Source: Clostridium sp. BNL1100
GTDB taxonomy: Bacteria; Bacillota; Clostridia; Acetivibrionales; DSM-1351
Reading direction: 5' to 3'
Assembly (NCBI RefSeq): GCF_000244875.1
Contig: NC_016791.1
Coordinates: 186,001-250,000 of the forward strand
Length of the DNA: 64,000 bases
Shown here piece after piece: positions 41,675 through 50,024 of the stretch. The position numbers were made by a program, and so were the translations under genes. The notes beneath the pieces were generated by a model, which worked only from the letters and a program-made list of their open reading frames with translations, searched no databases and was not told the origin of the DNA. Positions within the stretch are counted from its first letter, which is position 1; each line of letters starts with the position of its first letter.

Positions 41675-43813
41675 ATGGAAAAGCCAAAATATTTGGACAA
41701 AAGCCTTTCATTTAAAGAAAGAGCTGCCGATCTAGTTTCAAGAATGACTTTGGAAGAAAAAGCTTCACAACTTAGGTACGACGCACAACCTGTAGAAAGA
41801 CTGGGAATTCCCAGATATAACTGGTGGAACGAAGCTTTACACGGAGTTGCAAGAGCAGGTGTTGCAACAGTATTTCCGCAAGCAATAGGAATGGCTGCAA
41901 TATTTGATGATGAATTTCTAGAGAAAATTGCAGATGTTATTGCAACAGAAGGAAGAGCTAAATACAATGAGAACGCAAAAAAAGGTGACAGGGATATATA
42001 CAAAGGTATAACCTTCTGGTCGCCTAATGTCAATATATTCAGGGACCCAAGGTGGGGACGTGGACATGAAACCTACGGAGAAGATCCATATCTGACTTCC
42101 AGACTGGGAGTTGCATTTGTAAAAGGCTTACAGGGTGATGGAAAGTACCTTAAAACAGCCGCTTGTGCAAAGCACTTTGCCGTTCACAGCGGACCGGAGG
42201 ATGACAGACATCACTTTGATGCGGTTGTTTCACAAAAGGATCTGTACGAAACATACTTACCTGCTTTTGAAGCACTTGTAAAAGAAGCAAAAGTAGAATC
42301 AGTAATGGGAGCCTACAACAGAACCAACGGAGAACCCTGCAACGGAAGCAAAACCCTCTTGAAGGACATTTTAAGAGATGGATGGGGCTTCGACGGACAC
42401 GTTGTTTCAGATTGCTGGGCAATAAAGGATTTCCATGAAGGACACGGAGTTACCAAAACACCAACTGAATCTGTGGCACTTGCATTAAAGAGTGGTTGTG
42501 ACCTTAACTGCGGAAATATGTATCTTCTTATTCTCCTTGCACTTAAAGAAGGCAGAATTACTGAGGAGGATATTGACCGTGCAGCTATCAGACTTATGAC
42601 AACCAGAATGAGGCTGGGTATGTTTGATGATGACTGTGAGTTCGATAAGATACCTTATGAATTAAATGACTCTGTAGAACACAACAAACTTTCACTTGAA
42701 GCTGCAAAAAAATCAATGGTATTACTTAAAAATGACGGGTTATTGCCATTGGACAGCAAAAAGATTAAAAATATAGCTGTTATCGGGCCAAACGCAGACA
42801 GTAGTTTAGCACTAAGGGCCAACTACAGCGGAACTCCATCTCAAAATATCACTATCCTTGACGGTATCCGCAAAAGGGTTTCCGAGGATACAAGAGTATG
42901 GTATTCGGTGGGCAGTCACCTTTTCATGAACAGAGAAGAGGATCTTGCACAGCCTGATGACAGACTGAAAGAGGCTGTTTCTGTGGCAGAGAGAAGTGAT
43001 GTAGTTGTTTTGTGTCTTGGACTTGACGCTTCAGTAGAAGGGGAACAGAACGACCAGGGTACCGTAATACTGGATGCAGGAGGCGACAAGGCTGATCTAA
43101 ATCTGCCTGAATCCCAGAGAAACCTGCTTAATGCGGTTCTTGCAACAGGCAAGCCTACAATTGTAGCATTGCTCTCAGGAAGTGCATTGTCAATCGGAGA
43201 CGCAGCCGACAAGGCAGCAGCCATAGTTCAGTGCTGGTATCCGGGTTCAAGAGGCGGTCTTGCATTTGCGGAAATGATATTCGGAGATTACTCTCCTGCC
43301 GGAAGACTTCCTGTTACCTTCTATAAATCAACAGAAGAGCTCCCTCCATTTGCAGACTACTCAATGGAAAACAGAACATACAAGTTCATGAAGGGCGAAG
43401 CATTGTATCCTTTCGGATTCGGCTTATCCTATACAAATTTTGAATACTCCAATATAGTGTGTCCTCAGAATGTAAATAATGGAGAGAACCTGTCTGTATC
43501 AGTGGATGTTCAGAATGCAGGAAGTGTTGATTCAGATGAAGTTGTACAGGTATATATAAAGGATATGGACGCATCAGTAAGAGTTCCTAAGTACAGTCTT
43601 TGCGGCTTTAAACGAATACACTTGAAGAGCGGTGAAAAAAAGACCGTGACTTTTGAAATAGATTCAAATGCAATGACCATAGTTGACGAAGCAGGAAAAC
43701 GTTATATTGAGAATGGTGAATTCACATTATATGTCGGCGGATCACAACCTGACAAAACAAGTGAAATATTATCAGGCAAGAAGCCATTGGAGGTATCATT
43801 CAACGTTAAGTAG
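41675..43813 (+). CDS. GH3 family beta-glycosidase (beta-glucosidase/beta-xylosidase)
   Basis: The 712-aa enzyme has the two-domain GH3 core plus a C-terminal fibronectin-III-like domain (about 610-700). The nucleophile is Asp246 in GHVVSDCWAI. Substrate-binding landmarks are RDPRWGRGHETYGEDP, CAKHFAVHSGPE and ALKSGCDLNCG. SDC rather than SDW, together with the short NWWNEALHGV start, resembles bacterial and plant beta-xylosidase/arabinosidase members. No signal peptide is present, so it should hydrolyse imported oligosaccharides. Its place after the sugar importer supports that. Confidence 0.93.
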   Translation: MEKPKYLDKSLSFKERAADLVSRMTLEEKASQLRYDAQPVERLGIPRYNWWNEALHGVARAGVATVFPQAIGMAAIFDDEFLEKIADVIATEGRAKYNENAKKGDRDIYKGITFWSPNVNIFRDPRWGRGHETYGEDPYLTSRLGVAFVKGLQGDGKYLKTAACAKHFAVHSGPEDDRHHFDAVVSQKDLYETYLPAFEALVKEAKVESVMGAYNRTNGEPCNGSKTLLKDILRDGWGFDGHVVSDCWAIKDFHEGHGVTKTPTESVALALKSGCDLNCGNMYLLILLALKEGRITEEDIDRAAIRLMTTRMRLGMFDDDCEFDKIPYELNDSVEHNKLSLEAAKKSMVLLKNDGLLPLDSKKIKNIAVIGPNADSSLALRANYSGTPSQNITILDGIRKRVSEDTRVWYSVGSHLFMNREEDLAQPDDRLKEAVSVAERSDVVVLCLGLDASVEGEQNDQGTVILDAGGDKADLNLPESQRNLLNAVLATGKPTIVALLSGSALSIGDAADKAAAIVQCWYPGSRGGLAFAEMIFGDYSPAGRLPVTFYKSTEELPPFADYSMENRTYKFMKGEALYPFGFGLSYTNFEYSNIVCPQNVNNGENLSVSVDVQNAGSVDSDEVVQVYIKDMDASVRVPKYSLCGFKRIHLKSGEKKTVTFEIDSNAMTIVDEAGKRYIENGEFTLYVGGSQPDKTSEILSGKKPLEVSFNVK

Positions 43814-43839
43814 TATTTAATACAAGTTTATAAACATAT

Positions 43840-43878
43840 AAAGACCGTGAAAATTCTTTTTCACGGTCTTTATTTTTC
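43840..43878 (+). terminator. Strong terminator after GH3
   Basis: AAAGACCGTGAAAA pairs with TTTTCACGGTCTTT, and a T-rich run follows from 43873. Confidence 0.9.
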
Positions 43879-44188
43879 CCCTTACATACCATTTTAAAAG
43901 AATAATAGTTATAAAATATAATGGATTACATAACAAAGGTGATTTTTATATTTTGCATAAAGTTTTTGGTATATTTTTCTTTAATTTAGATAATTTATCT
44001 ACAACGGGAAAAAGTATATAATTGGTTTTAATAATCCAAAAGTAGGTAATTAATGAAGCAAATCCATAGAGGGTTTAATCGTTGCCGGGTCACGTTAAAT
44101 ACTTATTGGCAGTATAATCTGATTACAGTGTAGCTTTCCGGTATGTCAAGTGATAGGGCGAGGCTGTGTAAAAGGACGGTAAATTGGG
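43879..44188. other. Leader region before the LoaP gene
   Basis: About 310 bp without a coding frame. A weak TTGGTA-N16-GATAAT pair (43967-43994) and short hairpins (AAATCC/GGGTTT near 44061, TTGCC/GGCAG near 44082) are visible. I recognise no riboswitch. Confidence 0.4.
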
Positions 44189-44713
44189 ATGTACTGGTAT
44201 ATACTTTTTGTTAAATCTGGTAAAGAACATCGAGTGCAGCAATACATGAATAAAATTGCTGATATTGAAATGGCTAATCCATTTATTCCATTGCATGAAT
44301 TTCTTTTTAAAATTTCAGGTGTGGTAAAGAGAGAATTAAAACCTTTATTCCCTGGGTATGTTTTTGTTGAGTCGGGGATGCCCGGGGATGAGTTCCTTAA
44401 AAAGCTGAACAATAGAATACATTCATCAAGTGACATAGTTAGAATATTAAAATATTCCGATACTGAAATAGAAGTCAGGGAATCTGAAAAACAAATGCTG
44501 CTTGACTTATGCAATAACCAACATTGCATCGAATCATCAAGGGGAATTATAAAGGGAGATAGAATACATGTAATAAATGGGCCTCTTAAGGGGAAGGAAA
44601 GTATAATAAAAAAAATTAACAGACATAAAAAGCAAGCTTTGATAGAGATGGAATTTATGGGAGACAAAAGAATTGTAAACGTAGCACTGGAAATCCTAGA
44701 AAAGATACAATAG
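44189..44713 (+). CDS. loaP: LoaP-type NusG paralogue, processive antiterminator
   Basis: The 174-aa protein has an NGN domain (about 1-100; MYWYILFVKSGKEHRVQQY, LFPGYVFVES) and a KOW domain (about 118-155; IIKGDRIHVINGPLKGKES). The length and the FPGYVFVE signature fit LoaP, the specialised NusG family that lets RNA polymerase pass terminators in long Firmicute operons for exopolysaccharides or antibiotics. AAAGGA lies 12 nt before the ATG, a little far. The usual large target operon is not next door: the following gene is a divergent tRNA-synthetase-like protein. Identity as a NusG paralogue is firm, LoaP likely. Confidence 0.85.
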   Translation: MYWYILFVKSGKEHRVQQYMNKIADIEMANPFIPLHEFLFKISGVVKRELKPLFPGYVFVESGMPGDEFLKKLNNRIHSSSDIVRILKYSDTEIEVRESEKQMLLDLCNNQHCIESSRGIIKGDRIHVINGPLKGKESIIKKINRHKKQALIEMEFMGDKRIVNVALEILEKIQ

Positions 44714-44920
44714 TTTTTATGTTTACTATCATTATACGTGGCGGATTTATGGCAATAATAAAGTGTATCAATATATGTTAGCAACCCGTAGATGCTTATA
44801 ACCATGAGTTTGAACGACATTATTAGTTTACAGGGCAGATAAATAGTGATACAATTAGCTAAAAATAAACAGATAAATGTAATCTGTCACAAATTATGGT
44901 ATTAAGGAGATTTCTATTGT

Positions 44921-46957
44921 ATGAACGATCAGAAAGGAAAAAGTACTAATTCAATAGATGAATTTGACATATCAAATTCAAGACCCAAGTTCCCTAAACG
45001 TGCTATCGTAACTGCTGGAATGCCATATGGAAATAAAGAACTTCACCTGGGACATATCGGTGGGGTTTTTATACATGCCGACACCTATGCACGTTTTCTT
45101 AAAGACCGCATCGGGAAAGAAAATGTAATCTTTGTGTCGGGTACTGATTGCTATGGCTCTCCTATATTGGAATATTATCGTAAATTGGTTGATAGCGGGT
45201 CTTTTGATGGTACTATAGATGAATTTGTTACGTATAATCATAAAAAACAAAAGGAAGTACTTGATTCATATCAAATCGACATAAGTATTTTTGCAGCTTC
45301 GGCATTGGGACGTGCGGCCGAAATTCATCAAAAAGTTTCTTCTGATTTTATTAATAAGCTGTATTCAAACGGACATCTTAAAAAGATTACTACATCCCAG
45401 TTCTATGATACAGAGCTTGATGTTTTTCTTAATGGCCGTCAGGTTGTGGGACAATGTCCGATTGCCGGATGTTCATCAGAAAGAGGCTATGCAGATGAAT
45501 GTTCACTGGGACATCAGTATATGCCTATAGATTTAATTAATCCTAAGAGTACTCTTTCGGGCAAAAAACCTGAAATGAGAGATGTAACCAACTGGTACTT
45601 TGAGCTTGACGAATTCCACGATTTTCTTACCCAGTGGGTAAGCCAATTGGAACTGGACAAAAGCTCCAGAAAATTTGTAATCAAAAGCATAGGAGAGTTT
45701 TTGGAACCACCTGCCATATATGTAAAGAGAGACCAAATGGACATAGTGGATTCTATCAAGGAGAAACTTCCTGAATACGAATTGAGCGACGAAAAGAACA
45801 AGTCATCAGTGCTTCTGGTTTTTAAAAATCTTGCACAGAGAGAAGCAGCGTGTCTGGTACTTGCTGAAAACGGTATTCGTTTCCGTACCGGAAAAACCCT
45901 AGTACCTTTCAGATTGACAGGTAATGTTTCGTGGGGAGTTCCTTCGCCTGTATTAGAGGATATGAAGGATTTAACCATATGGGTTTGGCCGGAATCTCTT
46001 TGGGCTCCTATATCGTTTACAATGACATATCTGGAGCAACAGAAGGAAGACTCAAATGCATGGAAGAATTGGTGGTGCTCTAAAGAGGCGCAGGTATATC
46101 AGTTTATAGGTGAAGATAATATCTATTTCTACGGGCCTGTAGAAATGGCTATGTTTATGGGAAGTCAGGGCAAAGAGGTGTCGGCTAATCCGCCGGAAGG
46201 TGAGCTGCAGCTGCCCAAACTGATATGTAATAACCATGTATTGTTTTTAAATAAAAAAGCCAGCAGCAGTAGTGAAATTAAGCCCCCAAAGGCTGATGAG
46301 CTACTTAATTACTATACATTTGAGCAATTAAGGGCTCATTTCCTTAGTCTTGGATTAGGAATAAAAAGTGTGGGTTTCCAGCCTAAACCCTTAAATCCTA
46401 ATGCCAATGAAAAGGACAGCGACCCTGTACTAAAAGAAGGAAACCTGCTGGCAAATGTATTTAACAGGGCAGTAAGGTCGTGTTTCTATACCGCTCAGAA
46501 GTATTATGACGGTAAAGTGCCTGTTGCTGAAGTAAGCAGTGAGATTCTTGAGGAATCAAAAAACACCATAATTGAATATGAAAGATTAATGTACAAAACA
46601 GATTTTCATTTGGTTATGAGCCTCATGGACAGCTACATCAGAAATATTAATAAATATTGGTCAAAGTATATTAAGCAGTCAGAGCAGGATAATGATGATG
46701 AACTCAGAACAAAGGTATTGGCTGATTCTTTGCATATGGTAAGAACAGCAACTGTTCTTATGCATCCTATTGCACCTAAGGGAACAGAGATGATACTTGA
46801 GTATCTCAACCTTGGAGAAGAATTCTGGAATTGGGATCGTATATTTGATACCCTTTATGATTTTATGGAGGATCCCGAAAATCATAAACTCAAGTTCCTG
46901 GAACCAAGAGTAGATTTTTTTGAAAAGCATCCAAGCCAGATACAAGAAAAAAATTAA
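44921..46957 (+). CDS. Divergent methionyl-tRNA-synthetase-like protein
   Basis: The 678-aa protein is recognisable as class I MetRS: PYGNKELHLGH (HIGH site, about 42-45), VSGTDCYGSP, a zinc-knuckle-like insert (CPIAGC...ADECSLGH), WGVPSP and FIGEDNIYFYG. It departs from true MetRS in three ways. The KMSKS loop is replaced by KKASSSS (445-451). The anticodon-reading Pro-Trp after NKY is missing (NKYWSKYI). An extra ~70-residue segment lies after the knuckle. AAGGAG precedes the ATG. It follows LoaP by 207 bp. It may be a paralogue with a specialised role rather than the housekeeping enzyme. Confidence 0.8.
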   Translation: MNDQKGKSTNSIDEFDISNSRPKFPKRAIVTAGMPYGNKELHLGHIGGVFIHADTYARFLKDRIGKENVIFVSGTDCYGSPILEYYRKLVDSGSFDGTIDEFVTYNHKKQKEVLDSYQIDISIFAASALGRAAEIHQKVSSDFINKLYSNGHLKKITTSQFYDTELDVFLNGRQVVGQCPIAGCSSERGYADECSLGHQYMPIDLINPKSTLSGKKPEMRDVTNWYFELDEFHDFLTQWVSQLELDKSSRKFVIKSIGEFLEPPAIYVKRDQMDIVDSIKEKLPEYELSDEKNKSSVLLVFKNLAQREAACLVLAENGIRFRTGKTLVPFRLTGNVSWGVPSPVLEDMKDLTIWVWPESLWAPISFTMTYLEQQKEDSNAWKNWWCSKEAQVYQFIGEDNIYFYGPVEMAMFMGSQGKEVSANPPEGELQLPKLICNNHVLFLNKKASSSSEIKPPKADELLNYYTFEQLRAHFLSLGLGIKSVGFQPKPLNPNANEKDSDPVLKEGNLLANVFNRAVRSCFYTAQKYYDGKVPVAEVSSEILEESKNTIIEYERLMYKTDFHLVMSLMDSYIRNINKYWSKYIKQSEQDNDDELRTKVLADSLHMVRTATVLMHPIAPKGTEMILEYLNLGEEFWNWDRIFDTLYDFMEDPENHKLKFLEPRVDFFEKHPSQIQEKN

Positions 46958-47033
46958 CTTAAAAGAATAATTTTTTATGGAACCTGTCAGAATAAAAACT
47001 GAAATGAAATATAATTTTTGGGAGGCAAAGATA

Positions 47034-47144
47034 ATGTCAAAAAAACAACAGCCTGATCAAAGAAAGGCAAGAGTTAAGACAAGTGCCGGACAGGTTCCAA
47101 ATCCCGGTCAAAAGGCCAACACAGAAGTTACTACACCAAAGTAA
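47034..47144 (+). CDS. 36-aa basic, Pro/Gln-rich small protein
   Basis: This short gene reads MSKKQQPDQRKARVKTSAG, continuing to a TTPK end. It has an excellent GGGAGG site 9 nt upstream and a strong terminator 12 bp downstream, which together argue it is translated. The sequence is hydrophilic and probably disordered, with no Cys or membrane segment. I recognise no family. It lies 76 bp after the MetRS-like gene and may share its transcript. Confidence 0.65.
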   Translation: MSKKQQPDQRKARVKTSAGQVPNPGQKANTEVTTPK

Positions 47145-47156
47145 AATTTAAATTAC

Positions 47157-47197
47157 AAAAAGGCAAAACCAGCTAACCGCTGGTTTTGCCTTTTTTA
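47157..47197 (+). terminator. Strong terminator after the 36-aa gene
   Basis: AAAAAGGCAAAACCAGC pairs with GCTGGTTTTGCC and the following T run, around a 5-nt loop. Confidence 0.92.
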
Positions 47198-47297
47198 TTT
47201 CCCACAATATAGCTGAAATATTTACCACAAACTTTTTTATGTTTGAATCCATATTGAAACATAAAAAAGTTTATTTTAAAGAATACTGTAAATAAGC

Positions 47298-47325
47298 TTG
47301 ATAATAGTAATAATTATGATACAAT
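47298..47325 (+). promoter_or_regulatory. Sigma-A promoter of the purine permease gene
   Basis: TTGATA (47298-47303), 16 bp and TACAAT (47320-47325) give a leader of about 100 nt. I looked for a purine riboswitch in the leader and did not see its conserved core. Confidence 0.65.
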
Positions 47326-47430
47326 ATTCCTGTATTTTTGACAATATTATTCAAAATTCGTCATAAAACTACTCTGTTTTTCAAAACATTGGTAATAACT
47401 TATGGCGACATGATTTCAGGAGGGGAAATA

Positions 47431-48861
47431 ATGAGTTTTTTTGAAAGGCAATTCAAACTAAAGGAGAGCAGAACTAACGTTGCAACTGAAGCAATGGCTG
47501 GATTCACTACCTTTTTTACAATGGCCTATGTCATTTTCGTAAACCCTACTATTTTAGGGCAGACAGGTATTCCTAAAGGTGGAGTTTATGTTGCAACAAT
47601 ACTTGCAGCAGTTGTAGGAACACTTATCATGGGATTATTCGCCAATGTTCCATATGCACAGGCCCCGGGTATGGGATTGAACGCATTTTTTACTTTTACG
47701 GTTGTATTCGGACTGGGGTACACTTGGCAGCAAGCCATGGCAATGGTGTTTATCTGCGGTGTTATAAATATAATTATTACGGTAACTCAGGTAAGAAAGA
47801 TGATTATTAAGGCGATACCTGAATCCCTTCAGTTAGCCATCGGAGGTGGTATTGGATTATTTATCGCTTATATAGGTTTCAAAAGTGCAGGATTTTTAAA
47901 ATTTACATCTGAAGGTAAGGCTTGGGACCCCCTGAAAATCTTAGGAACTGATCCCAAATCTGCTACGGTTGTAGCAGACGGAGCAAACGTAGTTCCGGCT
48001 TTTGTTAATTTTACAAACCCTGTAGCACAGGTAGCGCTGATTGGACTTGTAATAACAGCTGTTTTAATGATTCTTAAATTGAAAAGTGCCATACTTATAG
48101 GTATAATTGCATCTACATTAATCGGTATTCCGTTACATGTAACAGATATTTCAATGTCCTCGTCATACAAGGTAGCTGACGTTGCCCAAACAGCATTTAA
48201 AATGGACTTTGTAGGTCTGTTCAGCGATCCGGGGAAATTGGCTCTTGTTTTGGTAACAATTCTTGCATTCAGTTTATCGGATACATTTGATACAATAGGA
48301 ACTTTCATCGGGACAGGCCGTAAGAGCGGTATATTCGATGACAAGGATGAAGCAGAGCTGTTTGCGGGAAAAGGCTTTAAGTCTAAAATGGACAAGGCAC
48401 TTTTTGCAGATGCTATTGCTACTTCCATTGGTGCGGTATTCGGTACATCAAACACAACAACATATGTTGAGAGTGCAGCCGGTATAGGCGCTGGAGGAAG
48501 AACCGGTCTTACATCCGTATTTACCGCCATACTTTTTGCTTTGTGTCTGCTGTTTGCACCTATTGCAGGAGTAATTCCGGCAGCTGCCACTGCACCTGCT
48601 TTGATAATAGTAGGTGTACTGATGATGGGAAGCTTTGCAAAAATTAAATGGGATGATTTTGATGAAGCATTGCCGGCATTCTTTACAGCCGCAATAATGC
48701 CGTTTGCATACAGTATATCAAGTGGTATCGCTTCCGGATTTATTATGTATGTGATTGTAAAGATATTCAAAGGAAAAGCAAAGTCCGTACACCCTGTCAT
48801 GTACATTGTAACGGGACTCTTTGTACTAAATTATATAATAACTGCGTTGCTTAAACTTTAA
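47431..48861 (+). CDS. NCS2 family purine permease (AzgA/PbuG type)
   Basis: The 476-aa membrane protein has about 12-14 helices and AzgA/PbuG-family motifs: MAGFTTFFTMAYVIFVNP, APGMGLNAFFTFTVV, FSLSDTFDTIGTFIGTGR and GTSNTTTYVESAAGI. It probably imports hypoxanthine and guanine, or adenine. ATG 47431 follows AGGAGGGG by 8 nt; an upstream reading from 47338 lacks a site. It is a single-gene transcript with its own promoter. Confidence 0.92.
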   Translation: MSFFERQFKLKESRTNVATEAMAGFTTFFTMAYVIFVNPTILGQTGIPKGGVYVATILAAVVGTLIMGLFANVPYAQAPGMGLNAFFTFTVVFGLGYTWQQAMAMVFICGVINIIITVTQVRKMIIKAIPESLQLAIGGGIGLFIAYIGFKSAGFLKFTSEGKAWDPLKILGTDPKSATVVADGANVVPAFVNFTNPVAQVALIGLVITAVLMILKLKSAILIGIIASTLIGIPLHVTDISMSSSYKVADVAQTAFKMDFVGLFSDPGKLALVLVTILAFSLSDTFDTIGTFIGTGRKSGIFDDKDEAELFAGKGFKSKMDKALFADAIATSIGAVFGTSNTTTYVESAAGIGAGGRTGLTSVFTAILFALCLLFAPIAGVIPAAATAPALIIVGVLMMGSFAKIKWDDFDEALPAFFTAAIMPFAYSISSGIASGFIMYVIVKIFKGKAKSVHPVMYIVTGLFVLNYIITALLKL

Positions 48862-48895
48862 TTATATATATTCCCCCACTTTTACTTCCTTTGCA

Positions 48896-48940
48896 TGAAC
48901 GGTCATATAATAAGACTGTTCATACAAGGGTAGTTTTTTT
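48896..48940 (+). terminator. Probable terminator after the purine permease
   Basis: TGAACGGTC (48896-48904) pairs with GACTGTTCA (48914-48922) with one G-U. The seven-T run comes 11 nt later, which is far for a classical terminator. Confidence 0.4.
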
Positions 48941-49005
48941 GTAAGCTCTATTATAAAATATAAAAAGTTGAATACATATATTGAAAATGGAAAGGAATCA
49001 TGCAT

Positions 49006-49965
49006 ATGCCGTTAATTGATATGCCATTGGCAGAATTGAAAAAGTATAATGGAATTAATCCGTGCCCACCGGATTTTGATGAATACTGGGCTAAGGCAAA
49101 AGAAGAACTTGAAGTCGTTGATCCAAAGGTTGAACTTGTTCCGTCTCACTTTCAGGTACCTTTTGCAGAATGCTTTGACCTGTACTTTACAGGGGTAAGG
49201 GGTGCAAGGGTGCATGCTAAATATTTACGTCCCAGAGGTGGGAATAAACCTCATCCTGCCATACTGCAATTCCATGGTTACACAGGCAACAGTGGTGACT
49301 GGAATGACAAACTTAATTTTGTTGCTATGGGGTACTCTGTTGCGGCACTTGATGTCCGTGGTCAGGGAGGCTACTCAGAGGATTCTGGATGCGTAAAGGG
49401 TGACACTGTCCACGGGCATATAATGAGGGGACTGGATGATAAGCCTGAAAATATGCTTTTCAGACACGTATTTCTGGATACTGCTCAACTGGCTAAAGTT
49501 GTAATGTCAATGCCGGAGGTTGATGAGAACAGAGTAGGGGCTATGGGATTTTCTCAGGGAGGAGCTTTGACGCTTGCATGTGCATCATTAGAACCTCGTA
49601 TAAAGAAGCTTGCACCAGTCTATCCGTTCCTGTGTGACTACAAAAGGGTTTGGGAAATGGATCTGGCAAAGGATGCCTACAACGATATCAGGGATTATTT
49701 CCGATTCTTTGACCCACTTCATGAGAGGGAAGATGAAGTGTTCGAGAAGCTGGGGTATATAGATTTACAATACCTTGTCAAACATATAAAAGGGGAGGTC
49801 TTGATGGGTGTGGGACTGATGGATAATATATGTCCGCCTTCAACACAGTTCTCCGCTTATAATAAAATAACTTCCAAAAAACAAATGCTGATTTATCCTG
49901 ATTACGGACATGAAAATATTCCTACAGTTTTGGATAAAATCTATCAGTTTTTGCTGGAACTTTAA
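49006..49965 (+). CDS. CE7 acetyl xylan esterase / cephalosporin-C deacetylase
   Basis: The 319-aa alpha/beta hydrolase matches the CE7 family: LQFHGYTGNSGDW, DVRGQGGYSED (RGQ motif), nucleophile Ser183 in GFSQGG, Asp273 in GLMDNICPP and His302 in PDYGHE. CE7 enzymes are hexameric and remove acetyl groups from short xylo-oligosaccharides inside the cell. That fits the sugar-uptake genes nearby. ATG 49006 is preferred over 49000, since AAGGA then lies 9 nt upstream and the start MPLIDMPLAEL matches relatives. Confidence 0.94.
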   Translation: MPLIDMPLAELKKYNGINPCPPDFDEYWAKAKEELEVVDPKVELVPSHFQVPFAECFDLYFTGVRGARVHAKYLRPRGGNKPHPAILQFHGYTGNSGDWNDKLNFVAMGYSVAALDVRGQGGYSEDSGCVKGDTVHGHIMRGLDDKPENMLFRHVFLDTAQLAKVVMSMPEVDENRVGAMGFSQGGALTLACASLEPRIKKLAPVYPFLCDYKRVWEMDLAKDAYNDIRDYFRFFDPLHEREDEVFEKLGYIDLQYLVKHIKGEVLMGVGLMDNICPPSTQFSAYNKITSKKQMLIYPDYGHENIPTVLDKIYQFLLEL

Positions 49966-49970
49966 AATAG

Positions 49971-50013
49971 AGGCACCCGGCCTGTGTAAGTGTGAAATAT
50001 CAGCCGGGTGCCT
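49971..50013. terminator. GC-rich terminator between convergent genes
   Basis: AGGCACCCGGC (49971-49981) pairs perfectly with GCCGGGTGCCT (50003-50013). Confidence 0.75.
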
Positions 50014-50024
50014 TATCTATTATC

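Noticed and set aside
47326-47430. Purine riboswitch in the leader of the purine permease
   Set aside because: The conserved three-way-junction core of purine riboswitches is not present.
47868-48806. 312-aa minus-strand frame opposite the purine permease
   Set aside because: It is an antisense shadow of a low-stop-codon membrane protein gene, without start signals.
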